This document shows, one piece after another, positions 63,485 to 64,000 of a stretch of DNA of 64,000 bases. Both the position numbers and the translations under genes were made by a program. How positions within the stretch are numbered: position 1 is the stretch's first letter; each line of letters begins with the position of its first letter. The DNA is from Bostrychus sinensis. Taxonomy: Eukaryota > Chordata > Actinopteri > Gobiiformes > Eleotridae. Location of the stretch: contig CM036251.1 in NCBI GenBank assembly GCA_020698575.1, forward strand, positions 11,572,288 to 11,636,287. The letters are read 5' to 3'. The notes below the pieces were generated by a model. It saw only the letters and a list, made by a program, of their open reading frames with translations. It ran no database searches and had not been told where the DNA came from.

Positions 63485-64000
63485 CTGAAACACACAAACA
63501 GGCTACGTTCAGTAAAATTAAAACATTTAACACTTTAAAGGCGAGGCATTACAGGTAAAAGGTCTGTTTTTTTTATCTTGAGATTTTGGTCCAGGTTGCT
63601 CCTTTGTAACTGTTTTCCCAAAAAGAAAGGACAAGATTTTCCAGTCTGATACTTTACTATATTTCAAAGACTTTCACAGAGGGATTTGTTGACATACATA
63701 TTATTTCTAGCCTAATTTATTAATCATTTTGCTCAACAACATCCATAAAATTGAATTTTTGTTTTTTTATATTGGCAATATTTGTTCACTTACTGAAACA
63801 AAAAAAAAATCTTAAACCTCATACTATATGTCAACAAAATAAATCAAGAATTTTAAACCTGGCTATATTCAGTATTTAGATTGTTTGCTTTTTAAGTAGA
63901 TAATGACTAATTTGCACATTAAAAAGTAAAATTACACTAAAGTTGCAATATATCATGTCATGTTTATTTGTCATTATACATACAAGGCGTGCAACGACAC
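63485..64000 (-). other. Intron of the ferritin-like gene, to the window edge
   Basis: Minus-strand sequence upstream of the acceptor at 63485 is AT-rich and has no further supported exon before the window ends. Confidence 0.4.

Overview
This is teleost fish nuclear DNA. The evidence is a spliced three-exon myod1 gene, a tandem array of CYP2-family cytochrome P450 genes with GT-AG introns, and a dense set of fish-type transposable elements (L2, L1, Rex3/RTE, Tc1, piggyBac, hAT, a Gmr1-like LTR element, tRNA-derived SINEs, TTAA MITEs). Nothing prokaryotic was seen: no operons, no CRISPR, no rRNA, no free-standing tRNA gene.

Layout. 1-7.2 kb: a decayed L2 LINE (+ strand) split by a full-length L1 LINE (- strand) with both ORFs open and a 13-bp target-site duplication. 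7.9-13.4 kb: CYP2 gene A, 11 exons, 489 codons, apparently intact. 14.6-19.8 kb: a piggyBac transposon (- strand) whose transposase is interrupted by a Gmr1-like LTR retrotransposon. 19.8-26.4 kb: a degenerate LTR-element leader, then an ISL2EU-like YqaJ/DDE pair and a SINE. 27.0-40.4 kb: CYP2 locus B, a composite pseudogene carrying two frameshifts and exons 4-6 twice, with a Tc1 element and an L2 element in its third intron. 40.6-46.3 kb: a hAT element containing a Rex3 copy and a TTAA-flanked element, followed by a 5'-inverted Rex3 copy. 47.2 kb: an orphan CYP2 last exon. 49.5-53.9 kb: CYP2 gene C, 11 exons, 489 codons, intact. 55.9-58.4 kb (- strand): myod1. 63.2-63.5 kb (- strand): the last coding exon of a divergent ferritin-like gene that runs out of the window.

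Biology. The three P450 loci arose by tandem duplication. Their 5' flanks, introns and 3' flanks can still be aligned, so the paralogous introns serve as empty-site controls for later transposon insertions. The P450s are predicted ER-anchored monooxygenases. The subfamily is not settled from sequence alone; CYP2X-like is my best guess, from resemblance and from a recollection that fish CYP2X genes lie near myod1. myod1 encodes the bHLH master regulator of skeletal muscle; its upstream region holds a CCAAT box plus TATA-like pair and, further out, candidate nuclear-receptor and MEF2 motifs.

I did not find a wholly new system. The items most worth checking are the intact young L1, the INT-before-RT Gmr1 element nested in piggyBac, the non-canonical 11-exon CYP2 structure with signs of gene conversion, the double exon 4-6 cassette in locus B, and the ferritin-like gene that appears to have lost ferroxidase ligands.
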